Source of the DNA: Myxococcales bacterium
Lineage (GTDB): Bacteria > Myxococcota_A > Bradymonadia > UBA7976 > UBA1532
Length of the DNA stretch: 64,000 nucleotides
NCBI GenBank assembly: GCA_020633465.1
Contig: JACKDN010000020.1
Span: 1-64,000 of the forward strand
Reading direction: 5' to 3'
Shown here: in pieces, positions 1 through 8,298 of the stretch
Layout of the letters: every line of letters begins with the position of its first letter
Numbering within the stretch: position 1 is the first letter of the stretch
Made by a program: the position numbers and the translations under genes
Notes under the pieces: generated by a model
What the model was told of the DNA's origin: nothing
Seen by the model: only the letters and a program-made list of their open reading frames with translations
Database searches by the model: none

Positions 1-1551
1 GACATCCTGCCCTTCCCCGAGGCGGAGGTGCCGTACTGGGTGACCAACGACGGCGACCTCGACAGCGCCGAGGAGGACGCCCAGGTGTTCTTCGCGGTGG
101 TGCCGCGCCGGCTGGAGCAGCTGGAGACGCTGGACTACGCCCAGGAGGCCGGCAACGTGACCACGAACTTCCAGTCCAGCGGCGGCTTCGTGATGTACGT
201 GGCCGGGGCCGACGTGCCGGCGGCGGACGTGGCCGCGGCGGTCGCCGACGACCTCGTGTTCGAGGTGGACGATCGCCCGCGCGCGGGTGACTTCGTGCTC
301 ACCATCGGCATGGTGCCGGCCTGCAGCGACGAGCTGGACAACGACAACGACGGGCTGATCGACGCGCTCGATCCCGGGTGCGCAGGCGCCGACGACGAGG
401 ACGAGGCCGGCCCCGAGCAGGGCGCCCCGCCCGCCGCCTGCGACAACCTGATCGACGACGACGCCGACGGCTGGACCGACTTCCCGTACGACCCGGGCTG
501 CGAGACCATCGGCGACGACGACGAGACCGATCCGCTCGACCCCGCGCGGTGCGCGAACGGCGTGGACGACGACGGCGACGGGCTGACGGACTTCCCGCTC
601 GACCCCGGCTGCCGCTCGCCGGTGGACGACGACGAGGACAACAACGGTGTCCTGCCGGCCTGCGCCAACACGCTGGACGACGACGGCGACGGCCGCGTCG
701 ACTTCCCCGACGATCCGAGCTGCCCGGCCGCCTTCGGCACCAGCGAGAACGGCCCCCCCGGGCGGCGCTGCAGCGACGGCGCCGACAACGACCTCGACGG
801 CCTCATCGACCTGGCCGATCCCGGCTGCGAGTCGACGCGGGACGACGACGAGGCCGATCCCGACGGCGCGCCGGCGTGCGCCAACGGCGCCGACGACGAC
901 GCCGACGGCGCCACCGACTGGCCCGACGACGCGGGCTGCGCGGGCGCCGGCGACCTGTGCGAGCAGGAGGGCTTCGCGTTCTGCGACGGCGCCTGCATCG
1001 ACGTGCAGGACGACGAGAACAACTGCGGTCGCTGCGGCCGGGTGTGCGAGGCGGGCGTCGAGTGCCTCGAGGGCGCGTGCGGCGGGCTGTTCTTCTACGA
1101 GGGCATCGGCCAGGACGTCCCCGAGATCGACCTCGACGGCTGGGAGATGTGCTACCAGGGCACCTACAACGAGTCGACCGAGCTCGCGCCCATCCTCGAC
1201 GCGTGCAGCGGTAGCATGGTGGCCATCGGCTGCCGCATGGCCGGCGCCGAGGACTTCACGCTGCTGGCGATGGGCGAGACGGCCGAGGTGTTCTTCGACG
1301 TCGGCAACGCCAACGACGCCGTCAACAACCACAACGGGGTCGACTTCTACTACAGCCCGTCGCGCAGCATGGGCTTCGCGCCCGAGGGCGCGGGGGTCAA
1401 CCGCAACAGCTGCGACACGGCCAACGTGATGCCCGAGCTGCGCATGTGCTGGCACACCAGCGGCGGTCGGCTGAACTCGGGGTGGCGCTGCGGCGCGACC
1501 ACGGGCATCGGCAACGCGCAGTGGGAGCGGGTGATCTTCACCGCGGAGTGA
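1..1551 (+). CDS. Cys-rich, Asp-rich secreted protein, 5' end missing
   Basis: The frame is open to the first base, so the true start and any signal peptide lie outside the window. After about 100 unassigned residues come six repeats of a Cys-Asn-(x)-Asp-Asp-Asp-x-Asp-Gly type ending Asp-Pro-Gly-Cys, which look like short calcium-binding disulfide loops. A Cys cluster containing NNCGRCGRVC follows. The last 150 residues form a separate domain with the motifs HNGVDFYY, MGFAPEG, VNRNSCDT and WERVIF. The same domain ends the lipoprotein at 44143-45864. It is probably a cell-surface or secreted structural or adhesive protein. That role is inferred from architecture, and no enzyme motif is visible. 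Confidence 0.8.
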   Translation, partial: DILPFPEAEVPYWVTNDGDLDSAEEDAQVFFAVVPRRLEQLETLDYAQEAGNVTTNFQSSGGFVMYVAGADVPAADVAAAVADDLVFEVDDRPRAGDFVLTIGMVPACSDELDNDNDGLIDALDPGCAGADDEDEAGPEQGAPPAACDNLIDDDADGWTDFPYDPGCETIGDDDETDPLDPARCANGVDDDGDGLTDFPLDPGCRSPVDDDEDNNGVLPACANTLDDDGDGRVDFPDDPSCPAAFGTSENGPPGRRCSDGADNDLDGLIDLADPGCESTRDDDEADPDGAPACANGADDDADGATDWPDDAGCAGAGDLCEQEGFAFCDGACIDVQDDENNCGRCGRVCEAGVECLEGACGGLFFYEGIGQDVPEIDLDGWEMCYQGTYNESTELAPILDACSGSMVAIGCRMAGAEDFTLLAMGETAEVFFDVGNANDAVNNHNGVDFYYSPSRSMGFAPEGAGVNRNSCDTANVMPELRMCWHTSGGRLNSGWRCGATTGIGNAQWERVIFTAE

Positions 1552-1601
1552 GGTAGGGCGCGCGGCCCCCGCCGCCCCGTTGCATCGGCGGCGGGGGGCC
1601 G

Positions 1602-1765
1602 GGAGCCTGTTGCGCATCGAGGGGTCGAGCGGGGTGCGTCACCGAAAGCTCGGATCAAGGCGCGAGAGCATGACGATACCCGGCGGTATCGCCTTGCTCT
1701 CGCAACGCCGAGCCGAGCATTCGGGGGCGTGCACTTCGAAGTGCCCCGAATGTGCAACAGGCTCC
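1602..1765. repeat. MITE-like inverted-repeat element with nested hairpins
   Basis: The outer arms, GGAGCCTGTTGC (1602-1613) and GCAACAGGCTCC (1754-1765), are perfect 12-bp reverse complements, and similarity continues a few bases inward. Two further hairpins lie inside. One has arms GCGAGAGCA/TGCTCTCGC around a GATACC-GGTATC stem. The other has arms ATTCGGGG/CCCCGAAT around the palindrome GCACTTCGAAGTGC. No credible ORF is present and the segment is less GC-rich than its flanks. A non-autonomous transposable element or a structured RNA would both fit. No target-site duplication is obvious. Confidence 0.55.
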
Positions 1766-1781
1766 TAGTCAGGATCGCGCC

Positions 1782-2765
1782 GTGCTCGCCCTTCTCGCCT
1801 TCCTGCTGACCACGGCCGGCGCCACGGCGCCCGACCTGCCGGCGTGTCCCGAGGCGGACGCGCTGGCCGCCTTCTCGCGCAAGGCCATCGACCCGCCACG
1901 GCGCGCGCCCGGTTGGGTGCCCGCGCCGGCGGCCGAGCGCGAGGCGCTGGCGGCGTCGATCGCCGCGGCCGCGAAGGGCGATCTCGGGGTCGCGAAGGCG
2001 CGGGCCGAGGCGGCGCGCTACACGCTGTGCGTGGGCACCGTGGGCGCCGATCCGGTGCTGCGCTGGACGCCGCCCGGCGGCAGCGGGCGCCCGCGGCTGA
2101 TGGTGCGCACGGGGCCGGCCCTGCCCTACCAGGTGCAGGCGCCGCACGCGTTCTACGACAAGGGCACGCGGCGCCAGGCGGTGGCCATCTTCCGCGACGG
2201 CGGGGCGCGGGCGCTGCTGGTGAGCGGGGTGCATCGGTGCACGTCCAACAAGCCGTCCGGCTGCAGCGGCTATACGCTGGCCTGCGGGAAGCCGGCGCGC
2301 TATCCGGCCAGCGACATGGCGCACAACCTCGAGACGCAGTTCCAGGCGGCGCACCGGGCGCTGACCGCGGCGTGGCCCGGCGACGCGGTGGTGAACCTGC
2401 ACGGGTTCGCCGAGCCGGGGGTGAGCGTGGGCGATGGGACGCGGGCGCCGATCGCGGCGGACGCGCCCGCCGCACGGGTGGCGGCCGAGCTGAAGGCGGC
2501 GCTGAAGAAGACGCGCGTGACGACGTGCAACGCGTGGCCGGGCGGACCCAAGCGCGCGACGCGGCGCTGCGGCACGCACAACGTGCAGGGGCGCGAGCTG
2601 AACGGCGCGCCGGACGCGTGCACCACCGAGGCCACGCGCGGCGGCGGCCGCTTCGTGCACCTCGAGCAGAGCGCCGCGGTGCGCAAGAAGGTGGCCGAGG
2701 TCACCGCGGCGCTGAAGCGCGCCTTCTCACCCCCTGCCGGCATCCCTCCCCCGAGCACGCCCTGA
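1782..2765 (+). CDS. Secreted protein of unknown function, possible metal-dependent hydrolase
   Basis: I place the start at GTG 1782, which follows AGGAT and gives a short signal peptide (MLALLAFLLTTAGATA, then PDLPAC). The upstream in-frame GTG at 1752 lies inside the inverted repeat of the preceding element and would add a charged leader. The mature protein (about 310 aa) has conserved-looking His-containing segments: GVHRC, SDMAHN, VVNLHGF, THNVQGRELNG and FVHLEQS. This spacing of His, Asp, Asn and Glu recalls zinc amidohydrolases such as N-formylglutamate deformylase-like proteins, but the match is too weak to name. Six or more Cys residues suggest disulfides and a location outside the cytoplasm. 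Confidence 0.7.
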   Translation: MLALLAFLLTTAGATAPDLPACPEADALAAFSRKAIDPPRRAPGWVPAPAAEREALAASIAAAAKGDLGVAKARAEAARYTLCVGTVGADPVLRWTPPGGSGRPRLMVRTGPALPYQVQAPHAFYDKGTRRQAVAIFRDGGARALLVSGVHRCTSNKPSGCSGYTLACGKPARYPASDMAHNLETQFQAAHRALTAAWPGDAVVNLHGFAEPGVSVGDGTRAPIAADAPAARVAAELKAALKKTRVTTCNAWPGGPKRATRRCGTHNVQGRELNGAPDACTTEATRGGGRFVHLEQSAAVRKKVAEVTAALKRAFSPPAGIPPPSTP

Positions 2766-2770
2766 CGGGG

Positions 2771-2796
2771 TATGCTGCGCCGTCCGTGCGAAGGAG
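2771..2796 (+). promoter_or_regulatory. Putative -10 box and Shine-Dalgarno of the cysteine synthase gene
   Basis: TATGCT at 2771-2776 fits a TAnnnT -10 hexamer in an otherwise AT-poor spacer, and AAGGAG at 2791-2796 lies nine bases before the GTG start at 2806. No good -35 is visible, so the promoter is tentative while the ribosome binding site is clear. Confidence 0.5.
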
Positions 2797-2805
2797 CGCC
2801 CGACC

Positions 2806-3705
2806 GTGAAGAACCCCGCCTACGCCGAGTTCCAGGGCCTGCTGGCCGACACCCCCATGCGCCGCCTGCGCAAGCTGTGCCCACGCGACGACGTCGCGCT
2901 GTGGGCCAAGCTCGAGGGCACCAACCTGGGCGGCTCGGTGAAGGACCGCGCGGCGCTGGGGATGATCACGGCGGCCGAGGAGGCGGGGCTGCTGAGCGGC
3001 GGCAAGCCGCTGGTCGAGGCGACGAGCGGCAACACGGGCATCGCGCTGGCGATGATCGCGGCGCTGAAGAAGATCCCCATCACGCTGCTGATGCCCACCA
3101 ACGCGACGCCCGAGCGGCGCGCCATCATGAAGGCGCACGGCGCCGAGGTGGTGCTGGTGGACGAGGGCATGGAGGCCGCGCGCGACCTCGCGCAAGCCAT
3201 GCACGACGCGGGCACGCACGTGCAGCTGAACCAGTTCGCCAACCCCGCCAACCCGCAGATGCACTACGAGACGACCGGGCCCGAGGTGTGGAACGACACC
3301 GCGGGCAAGGTGACGCACTTCGTCAGCTCGATGGGCACGACGGGCACCATCATGGGCACGTCGCGCTACCTGAAGGAGCAGAACCCCGCGGTGCAGATCG
3401 TGGGGGTGCAGCCCGAGGACGGGTCGAAGATCCCGGGCATCCGGCGGTGGCCCGAGGCGTACCTGCCGAAGATCTTCGAGCCCGAGCGCGTGGACCGCAC
3501 CATCGACGTCAGCGAGGCCGAAGCCGGCCGCATCACGCGGGCGCTGGCGCAGGAAGAGGGGCTGTTCGTCGGCCTGTCGTCCGGCGGCGCGTGCGCCGCG
3601 GCCCTGCAGGTGGCCGCCGAGGCGCCGGCGGGCAGCGTGATCGTCTTCATCGTGTGTGATCGCGGGGACAAGTACCTGTCGATGCCCGAGCTGTTCCCGG
3701 CTTGA
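2806..3705 (+). CDS. cysM: Cysteine synthase B-like PLP enzyme
   Basis: The 299-aa product has the normal length and motifs of O-acetylserine sulfhydrylases. The lysine that binds pyridoxal phosphate is K46 in GGSVKDR. The substrate loop TSGNTG spans 73-78 and the phosphate-binding segment GLSSGGA starts near 256. It should make cysteine in the cytoplasm from O-acetylserine (or O-phosphoserine) and sulfide or thiosulfate. The short N terminus and the overall sequence favour the CysM group over CysK. GTG start with AAGGAG nine bases upstream. There is no neighbouring cysteine-pathway gene, so it is probably transcribed alone. Confidence 0.92.
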   Translation: MKNPAYAEFQGLLADTPMRRLRKLCPRDDVALWAKLEGTNLGGSVKDRAALGMITAAEEAGLLSGGKPLVEATSGNTGIALAMIAALKKIPITLLMPTNATPERRAIMKAHGAEVVLVDEGMEAARDLAQAMHDAGTHVQLNQFANPANPQMHYETTGPEVWNDTAGKVTHFVSSMGTTGTIMGTSRYLKEQNPAVQIVGVQPEDGSKIPGIRRWPEAYLPKIFEPERVDRTIDVSEAEAGRITRALAQEEGLFVGLSSGGACAAALQVAAEAPAGSVIVFIVCDRGDKYLSMPELFPA

Positions 3706-3800
3706 ACGGATGAGGGGGTTGGATCTCTGCGAGCGGCGCCGCGGTCGGGCGGCGGGGTGCTCCACTGGACGCCGCGCCAGGGCGGGCGCTCGCTCGACTG

Positions 3801-3920
3801 AAACAGGTGCAGCCTCCACCGGACAGACTGTCTCTCCGCCGCGCGCAAGCGCGCGGCAAGGGGGGCCTGCCGGCCACCCCTGTGACCCCCCGGCTGGCCG
3901 GCGCCCTTCGGGCGCACCTT
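3801..3920 (-). other. Candidate structured RNA or dispersed palindromic repeat
   Basis: Consecutive stem-loops can be read off directly. GGTG/CACC (3806-3809 with 3817-3820). GACAG/CTGTC (3822-3826 with 3828-3832). A perfect 9-bp stem GCCGCGCGC/GCGCGCGGC (3838-3846 with 3849-3857). An 8-bp stem GCCGGCCA/TGGCCGGC (3869-3876 with 3895-3902). GCGCCC/GGGCGC (3901-3906 with 3910-3915), which overlaps the previous stem by two bases. The strand is a guess, because each stem is symmetrical. It could be a small RNA, a terminator cluster for cysM, or a REP-like repeat. Confidence 0.35.
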
Positions 3921-4136
3921 CGCGATCCTCACGTCCTCGCCTCGCCCTGCGGGCATCGGCTGCGGGCGTTCGGTCGCTCAGGCACGTACTGCGGATGCAG
4001 CACGCCGGCCGGTCTCACCACGCCCGCACGCACGCGCCCCGTCGCGGGGCTTGGTGGGCCGCGGCGTGGTCCGTCGAACAGGGCAGCGTCCCGTCGCGCA
4101 GGCCTCGGTGCGCTCGACCGCAGGCCGCATCGCGCG

Positions 4137-4180
4137 TCGCCGTTGCCGTTGCCGTTGCCGTCGCCGTCGCCGTCGCCGAG
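4137..4180. repeat. Hexanucleotide microsatellite
   Basis: Three CCGTTG units are followed by three CCGTCG units, so the array is made of two homogenised halves that differ at one base. It ends about 30 bp before the ATG at 4213 of the J-domain gene, in what should be its leader or promoter. Confidence 0.7.
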
Positions 4181-4212
4181 ACGGACATGGCCCGATCCTC
4201 ACCCGACGGTCG

Positions 4213-5575
4213 ATGACCGTGACCTCCGAGCCCTACGCCCTGCTCGGCGTCGACCCCGGCGCGCCCGACGACGCGGTGCGCGCCGCGTGGCTGCGGGCCG
4301 TGCAGGCTGCGCACCCGGACCGGGCCCACGTCGAGGGCGCGGCGGCGGTGGCCGAGGCCGAGGCGCAGACGAAGCGGCTGAACGAGGCGTACGCGGCGAT
4401 CAAGCAGGCGCGCGCCGCCGGGGGGGCGCCGCGGAAGGCGGGGCTGGGGCGCGCGCGCGTCCGGCGGGGCGCGCGTGTGGTCGGCCACGGGGCCGGACGT
4501 GCCGGTCGACGCGCGAGACGCCATCCGGCGCGCCAAGGTGACGCTGGGGCACGCGCGGGACGTGACCGCGCGGTGGAAGCAGCACGACGCGGCGGCCAGC
4601 AAGGCGATGCGCGACGCCGACGAGGCCGCGCGCACGGCCACGCGCGCCGCGGGCCGCGCGGTCGAGGCCGCCACGGAGGCGATGGCCGCCGCGGCGCGTG
4701 GGCACGGTGTCGACCGACGCCGCCGGTGCGACGCTCGCGGCCGCCGCCGAGCGCGCGGCCGACGCCGCCGAGGCCGCGAACGCGAAGGCGCACCGCGCCT
4801 ACGACGACGCCGCCGCGGCCGAGGTCCGGGAGCGCGAGGGCGACGCCGAGACGCGCACCCGCGCCGCCCAGACCCGCCAGCGCGCCCGCGACCGCGTCGC
4901 CAAGGCCGCCGACGACGCGGCCCGCGCCGCCGGCGACGCGAAGCGCGCCGCGACCGTCGATCCCACCGCCGCCGCCGAGGCCGTGCAAGCCGCCTGGGCC
5001 GCGGCGCAGGCCGAGGCCACCCGCGCGCAAGCCGCCGTCGACGAGGCCACCCGCGCCGCGGGCGAGGCCAAGAGCGCCGCCGAACGCTCCCTGGCCGCCG
5101 TCGAGCTGGCGCGCCGCGCCAGCAAGCGCATCGGCGACGCGGTGAAGAAGGCCCAGTCCGCCGTCGACAGCGCCATCGTCGCCGCCGCCACCGCCGCCGG
5201 CCTCGCCGAGTCGAGCTGCGCCAGGCGCCCACCGGCGAACGCATGGTCGAGCAGCGCGCGCGCGTCGAGGCCGAGGCGCTGAAGACGCAGGCCGCCGCCG
5301 TCGCGACCGCGCAGGCCAACGCCGACAGCGCCGCCCGCCGCGCGCCCGAGGCGCTCGACGCCGTGAAGAAGCGCGCCGCGAACGCCCGCGACGCCGCCGA
5401 CGACGCGGTCGCCGGCCTGGAGCGCGCGCGCACCGCCGCCGCGGCCGCCCGCGAGCGCGCCGCCGCCGCGGGCGCCGAAGCCATCCGAACGGTGGAGGAG
5501 CAACTGACCGCCGCGGTGGACCGCGCGAACGCCGCCGCGCGCGACGCGCGAGCATGCGCGGAGGCGGTGCGGTAG
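4213..5575 (+). pseudogene. J-domain plus Ala-rich coiled-coil protein, frame-disrupted
   Basis: From ATG 4213 the first 80 codons give a DnaJ-type J domain: YALLGVDPGA, then AAHPDR with the diagnostic HPD, then LNEAYAAIKQA. A long Ala/Arg/Glu/Asp-rich region that should be one continuous helix or coiled coil follows, but it is split over frames. The coding signal moves to the +1 frame near 4430-4475, to the third frame near 4697, and returns to the second near 5205-5215, ending at TGA 5573-5575. Repaired, the product would be about 450 aa. J domains recruit and stimulate Hsp70, and the client of this one is unknown. Three breaks without strong loss of coding character suggest sequencing indels more than decay. 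Confidence 0.6.
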
Positions 5576-5657
5576 GCCGGGCGCCCGCAAAGGCGGCGGT
5601 GCCGACCCGTTGCGCCCCCGCCTTCCGGCGCCCAGTCGGTCACTCAGTCATCGGGTC

Positions 5658-6146
5658 CTACTCTCCCTCGCACCCGTACTCGAGCATCACCGTCGTCGCC
5701 GGGCGCTGCTCCTCGAAGTTGACCCGATCGATCTGATCAACTTGGGTCAGGACGCCGTTGGCGTCGTAGTGGAAGGTGCGCTTCATCGCCGCGTCGGCCG
5801 CGTCGTACGTGATGCGGTCGACGACCTCGAGGCGCTCCAGTCGCCCGGCCTCGTCGCGGTGCAGCGACCACACCTGCGCGGGCGTCTCATCGTCGAAGTT
5901 GACGCGATCGATCACCGTCGCGCGGCACACCCCCGGCACGCCCAGGCCCACGGGCGCGCCGGTGTGGCCGGTGGAGCCGCACACGGCGCCCATGACCTCC
6001 AACCGCTGCTCCAGCGCGGCGACGCGCCGCTGCAGCTCGACGACCTCGTCCGGCGACGCAGCTTCGCCGCTGCCCACGCAGCCGGCCAACAGCGTCACCG
6101 CGACGGCCAGGACGCCACCCAGTTCGATTCGAGCTTCGCTTCGCAT
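5658..6146 (-). CDS. Small lipoprotein with coiled coil and repeated DRVNF motif
   Basis: The start is ATG at 6146, preceded by GGGAGGTGGC. Lipobox LLAGC sits near residue 22, so the protein should be lipid-anchored in the envelope. Residues 32-50 form a heptad coiled coil (DEVVELQRRVAALEQRLEV). Behind it, DRVNFDDETPAQV and DRVNFEEQRPATT are two copies of one motif, with a related DRITYD between them. It is 162 aa long and no family is recognised. The repeats look like short beta-strand units. The frame stays open upstream of 6146, but that part runs into the antisense of the lycopene cyclase gene and is not used. Confidence 0.7.
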   Translation of the reverse strand: MRSEARIELGGVLAVAVTLLAGCVGSGEAASPDEVVELQRRVAALEQRLEVMGAVCGSTGHTGAPVGLGVPGVCRATVIDRVNFDDETPAQVWSLHRDEAGRLERLEVVDRITYDAADAAMKRTFHYDANGVLTQVDQIDRVNFEEQRPATTVMLEYGCEGE

Positions 6147-6229
6147 TGCCACCTCCCAATCAGGCTGCCCGCCGGAAGCCTCGCACGGTGAGGTCGTGGA
6201 TGTCACGCGGTGCGTCGCGCCGGGCCGCG

Positions 6230-7474
6230 CTATCCGCGCACCAGCCCTCGCAGCGCCCCCACCCCGTACCCGCTCAGCCCGTGGCGCACCAGTCGCAGCT
6301 TCAATCCCGGCGAGACGGCGCCGAACACGCGCGTCATCGTGCGGGCCACCTGGGGCAGCGTCGCGGTGCCGGCCAGGTAGGCCGACCAATCGGCGCGGGA
6401 GACGGCGAAGAAGCCGTCGAAGAAGGCGCGTGTGCGGGCCAGGTCGAGGTCGAGCAGCACCTCCATGCCGAAGGTCAGCAGGGCCCACACGCGCCGGGCG
6501 TCGGCGGGCCAGACCGCGGCGTGCGCGGCGGCCGCGGCCTCGGCCGGAGCGTCGTGCGCGGCCAGCGCGGCGGCCAGCGCGGGGGCGCGGCGCAGGGCCG
6601 TCGCGAGCTGGTAGCCGGTGGCCGGGTGGACGAAGCCGGCGGCGCCGCCGAAGGGCACGACGCGCTGGTCGGCGGGGGGCAGCGGGACGCCCATCGGGAT
6701 CCAGCAACGCTCGGTCTCGAGCACGCGCTTCACCCGCACGCCCAGCGCCGCGAGGCGGGCCTCCAGCAAGGGCCGGTGTTCGTCGATGGGGCGCGCGGGT
6801 CGCGCGCACAGCGTGGTCTCTTCGACGAAGACATGCCGGTCGTCGAAGGGCATCGCGTACAGGAACGTCGGCCGGCGCGGATCGCCGCCGGGCGCGTCGC
6901 CGAAGTCCATCAGGCGCATGGTGTCGAGCCCGAAGGGATGCGACTCGACCTCGAGCAGCCAGCCGAGCGCGGTCTGGAAGCCGGGGTCGCCGGCGGCGCG
7001 TTGCGCCAGCGCGGGCCGGTGGCCGCTGGCGTCCACGACGCAGCGCGCGCGCAGCGTTCGGCCGTCGGTGAGCGTCACCGTGGTGCCCGTCGCGTCGTGC
7101 GTCGCCGTCGCGCCGCGCCCGCTCCAGCGCGGCGCGTCGCCGAGGCGTTCCGCGAAGTGCGCCCTCAGCGCCTCACCGTCGACCAGCGCGTACCCGCGCC
7201 CCAACGAACGCGCGTGCGGCGGTCGCACGGTGACGGTCGCATCGCGCCAGGTGTGCCGCACCAGGTGGCCCACCCCCAGCTCGGCCAGCTCGTCGACCCA
7301 CCCGCCGTAGTTCGCCGGCCACGCTTCGTCCAGCCGATCGCCGACCAGACCAACGCCCAGCCCGGCGTCGGCGCACGCGGCCGCCGCCGCGAACCCAGCC
7401 GGCCCGTCCCCGACGACCAGCACGTCCAGATTCGCCGACTGGCGCTGTGTCGCATCCCGCGGCCGATCAACCAT
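6230..7474 (-). CDS. crtL: Lycopene cyclase family protein
   Basis: A 414-aa FAD/NAD-binding protein. The Rossmann motif VVGDGPAG lies near residue 20. NYGGWVDE near 55 is the signature seen in plant and cyanobacterial CrtL-type cyclases. FLYAMPF and the substrate/FAD segment VPFGGAAGFVHPATGY follow at the expected spacing. The family closes the psi ends of lycopene to beta rings, giving beta-carotene at the membrane. No other carotenoid gene (phytoene synthase, desaturase) is within the window, so the pathway must be completed elsewhere. It is the second gene after the nitroreductase on the same strand, 163 bp away, with a heptamer repeat in the gap. Confidence 0.82.
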   Translation of the reverse strand: MVDRPRDATQRQSANLDVLVVGDGPAGFAAAAACADAGLGVGLVGDRLDEAWPANYGGWVDELAELGVGHLVRHTWRDATVTVRPPHARSLGRGYALVDGEALRAHFAERLGDAPRWSGRGATATHDATGTTVTLTDGRTLRARCVVDASGHRPALAQRAAGDPGFQTALGWLLEVESHPFGLDTMRLMDFGDAPGGDPRRPTFLYAMPFDDRHVFVEETTLCARPARPIDEHRPLLEARLAALGVRVKRVLETERCWIPMGVPLPPADQRVVPFGGAAGFVHPATGYQLATALRRAPALAAALAAHDAPAEAAAAAHAAVWPADARRVWALLTFGMEVLLDLDLARTRAFFDGFFAVSRADWSAYLAGTATLPQVARTMTRVFGAVSPGLKLRLVRHGLSGYGVGALRGLVRG

Positions 7475-7546
7475 CGGCGCTCAGCCCGAACCGGACGCCC
7501 CCACCGCCACAGCGCAGCGAGCCGACTCCCACGGTGCAACCGCCAC

Positions 7547-7574
7547 GCTGAAAGCTGACAGCCGAGAGCTGACA
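7547..7574. repeat. Heptanucleotide tandem repeat
   Basis: Four consecutive 7-bp units, GCTGAAA, GCTGACA, GCCGAGA and GCTGACA, lie in the gap between the nitroreductase and lycopene cyclase genes. The consensus is GCTGAcA. Such short tandem heptamers resemble the STRR class described in cyanobacteria, but a function here is unknown. Confidence 0.6.
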
Positions 7575-7637
7575 GCCCCTCCAACCCACCGCAGGGCGCA
7601 CCGAAGCCACCGGCCAGCCCATCCCCACGCCCCTCAC

Positions 7638-8189
7638 TCAGGGCACCGTCCGCACGACGCTGTCCAGGGACGGCCGCTTGACGTCGCAGTCCTGCGCCGG
7701 CACGCCCGCCCACAGGAACGCGACGATCTCCTCCGCCTCGGGGTCGATGCCCAGCGTCGCGTAGGTGTCCGGGTGGCGCGTCACGCCGCCCGTCGACCAC
7801 TTCGCGCCCAGGCCGCGCGCCGTGACGACGAGCTGGAAGTTCTGGATGGCGCACGCCACCGCGGCGTAGTCCTCGCGCGCTCGGAACGCATCGTCGCAGC
7901 GCACCTGGCTGACCACGACCAGCACCGCCGGGTTCATTAGCTTCCCGCGGATGGCGCCCACCTGCTCGGCGGTCAGCGACTTGCCCTCGCGCTTGATGGC
8001 CAGGCCGATGTCGGCGATGCGCGCCCGCGCCTCGGGCCCCACGCGCGTGAACCGCCAGGGCCAGGTCACCTTGTGGCAGGGCGCCTGGTGGGCGGCGCGC
8101 AGCGCGTCGTCGATGATGGCCTCGTCGATCGGCTCGGGCGCGTACTTGTGCGTCGTCGTGCGGTCGAGGATGGCGTCGAGAACGTCCAT
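7638..8189 (-). CDS. Nitroreductase family protein
   Basis: A 183-aa single-domain flavoprotein. The N-terminal segment carries the FMN-binding pattern RTTTHKYAPEPI. Further on, AAHQAPC, the helix EDYAAVACAIQNFQLVVTARGLG and the stretch ending in WAGVPA are placed as in NfsB/RutE-like enzymes. They reduce nitro groups, quinones or flavins with NAD(P)H in the cytoplasm, and the substrate here cannot be told. The start ATG at 8189 follows AGGAG at six bases. Longer upstream frames run into the divergent threonine aldolase promoter region and are rejected. It may be co-transcribed with crtL. Confidence 0.85.
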   Translation of the reverse strand: MDVLDAILDRTTTHKYAPEPIDEAIIDDALRAAHQAPCHKVTWPWRFTRVGPEARARIADIGLAIKREGKSLTAEQVGAIRGKLMNPAVLVVVSQVRCDDAFRAREDYAAVACAIQNFQLVVTARGLGAKWSTGGVTRHPDTYATLGIDPEAEEIVAFLWAGVPAQDCDVKRPSLDSVVRTVP

Positions 8190-8298
8190 GCGAACTCCTG
8201 GTCGTCGACGCAGCATGATGCGCCAGCCGCCCCGGCGGATGCGCCCCTTGCACGCCGGGCAACGCAGGCCGACACTGCCCGCACGCCGGGAGGAAACC

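Larger units (their letters stand above)
3706..4212. other. Non-coding gap with structured sequence and a microsatellite
   Basis: About 500 bp without a believable gene. Frames crossing it are Arg- or Pro-rich shadows without conserved features. The middle (about 3800-3920) is a dense run of hairpins and the end (about 4137-4180) is a hexamer repeat, each listed separately. The remainder shows nothing I can assign. Confidence 0.6.

Noticed and set aside
3901..3915. Intrinsic terminator for cysM at GCGCCC-TTC-GGGCGC
   Set aside because: No T run follows and it is one of several overlapping stems about 200 bp after the stop, so it cannot be singled out as a terminator.
3706..4212. Arg/Pro-rich ORFs in the gap after cysM
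   Set aside because: No ribosome site, no conserved pattern, and composition explained by hairpins and the microsatellite.
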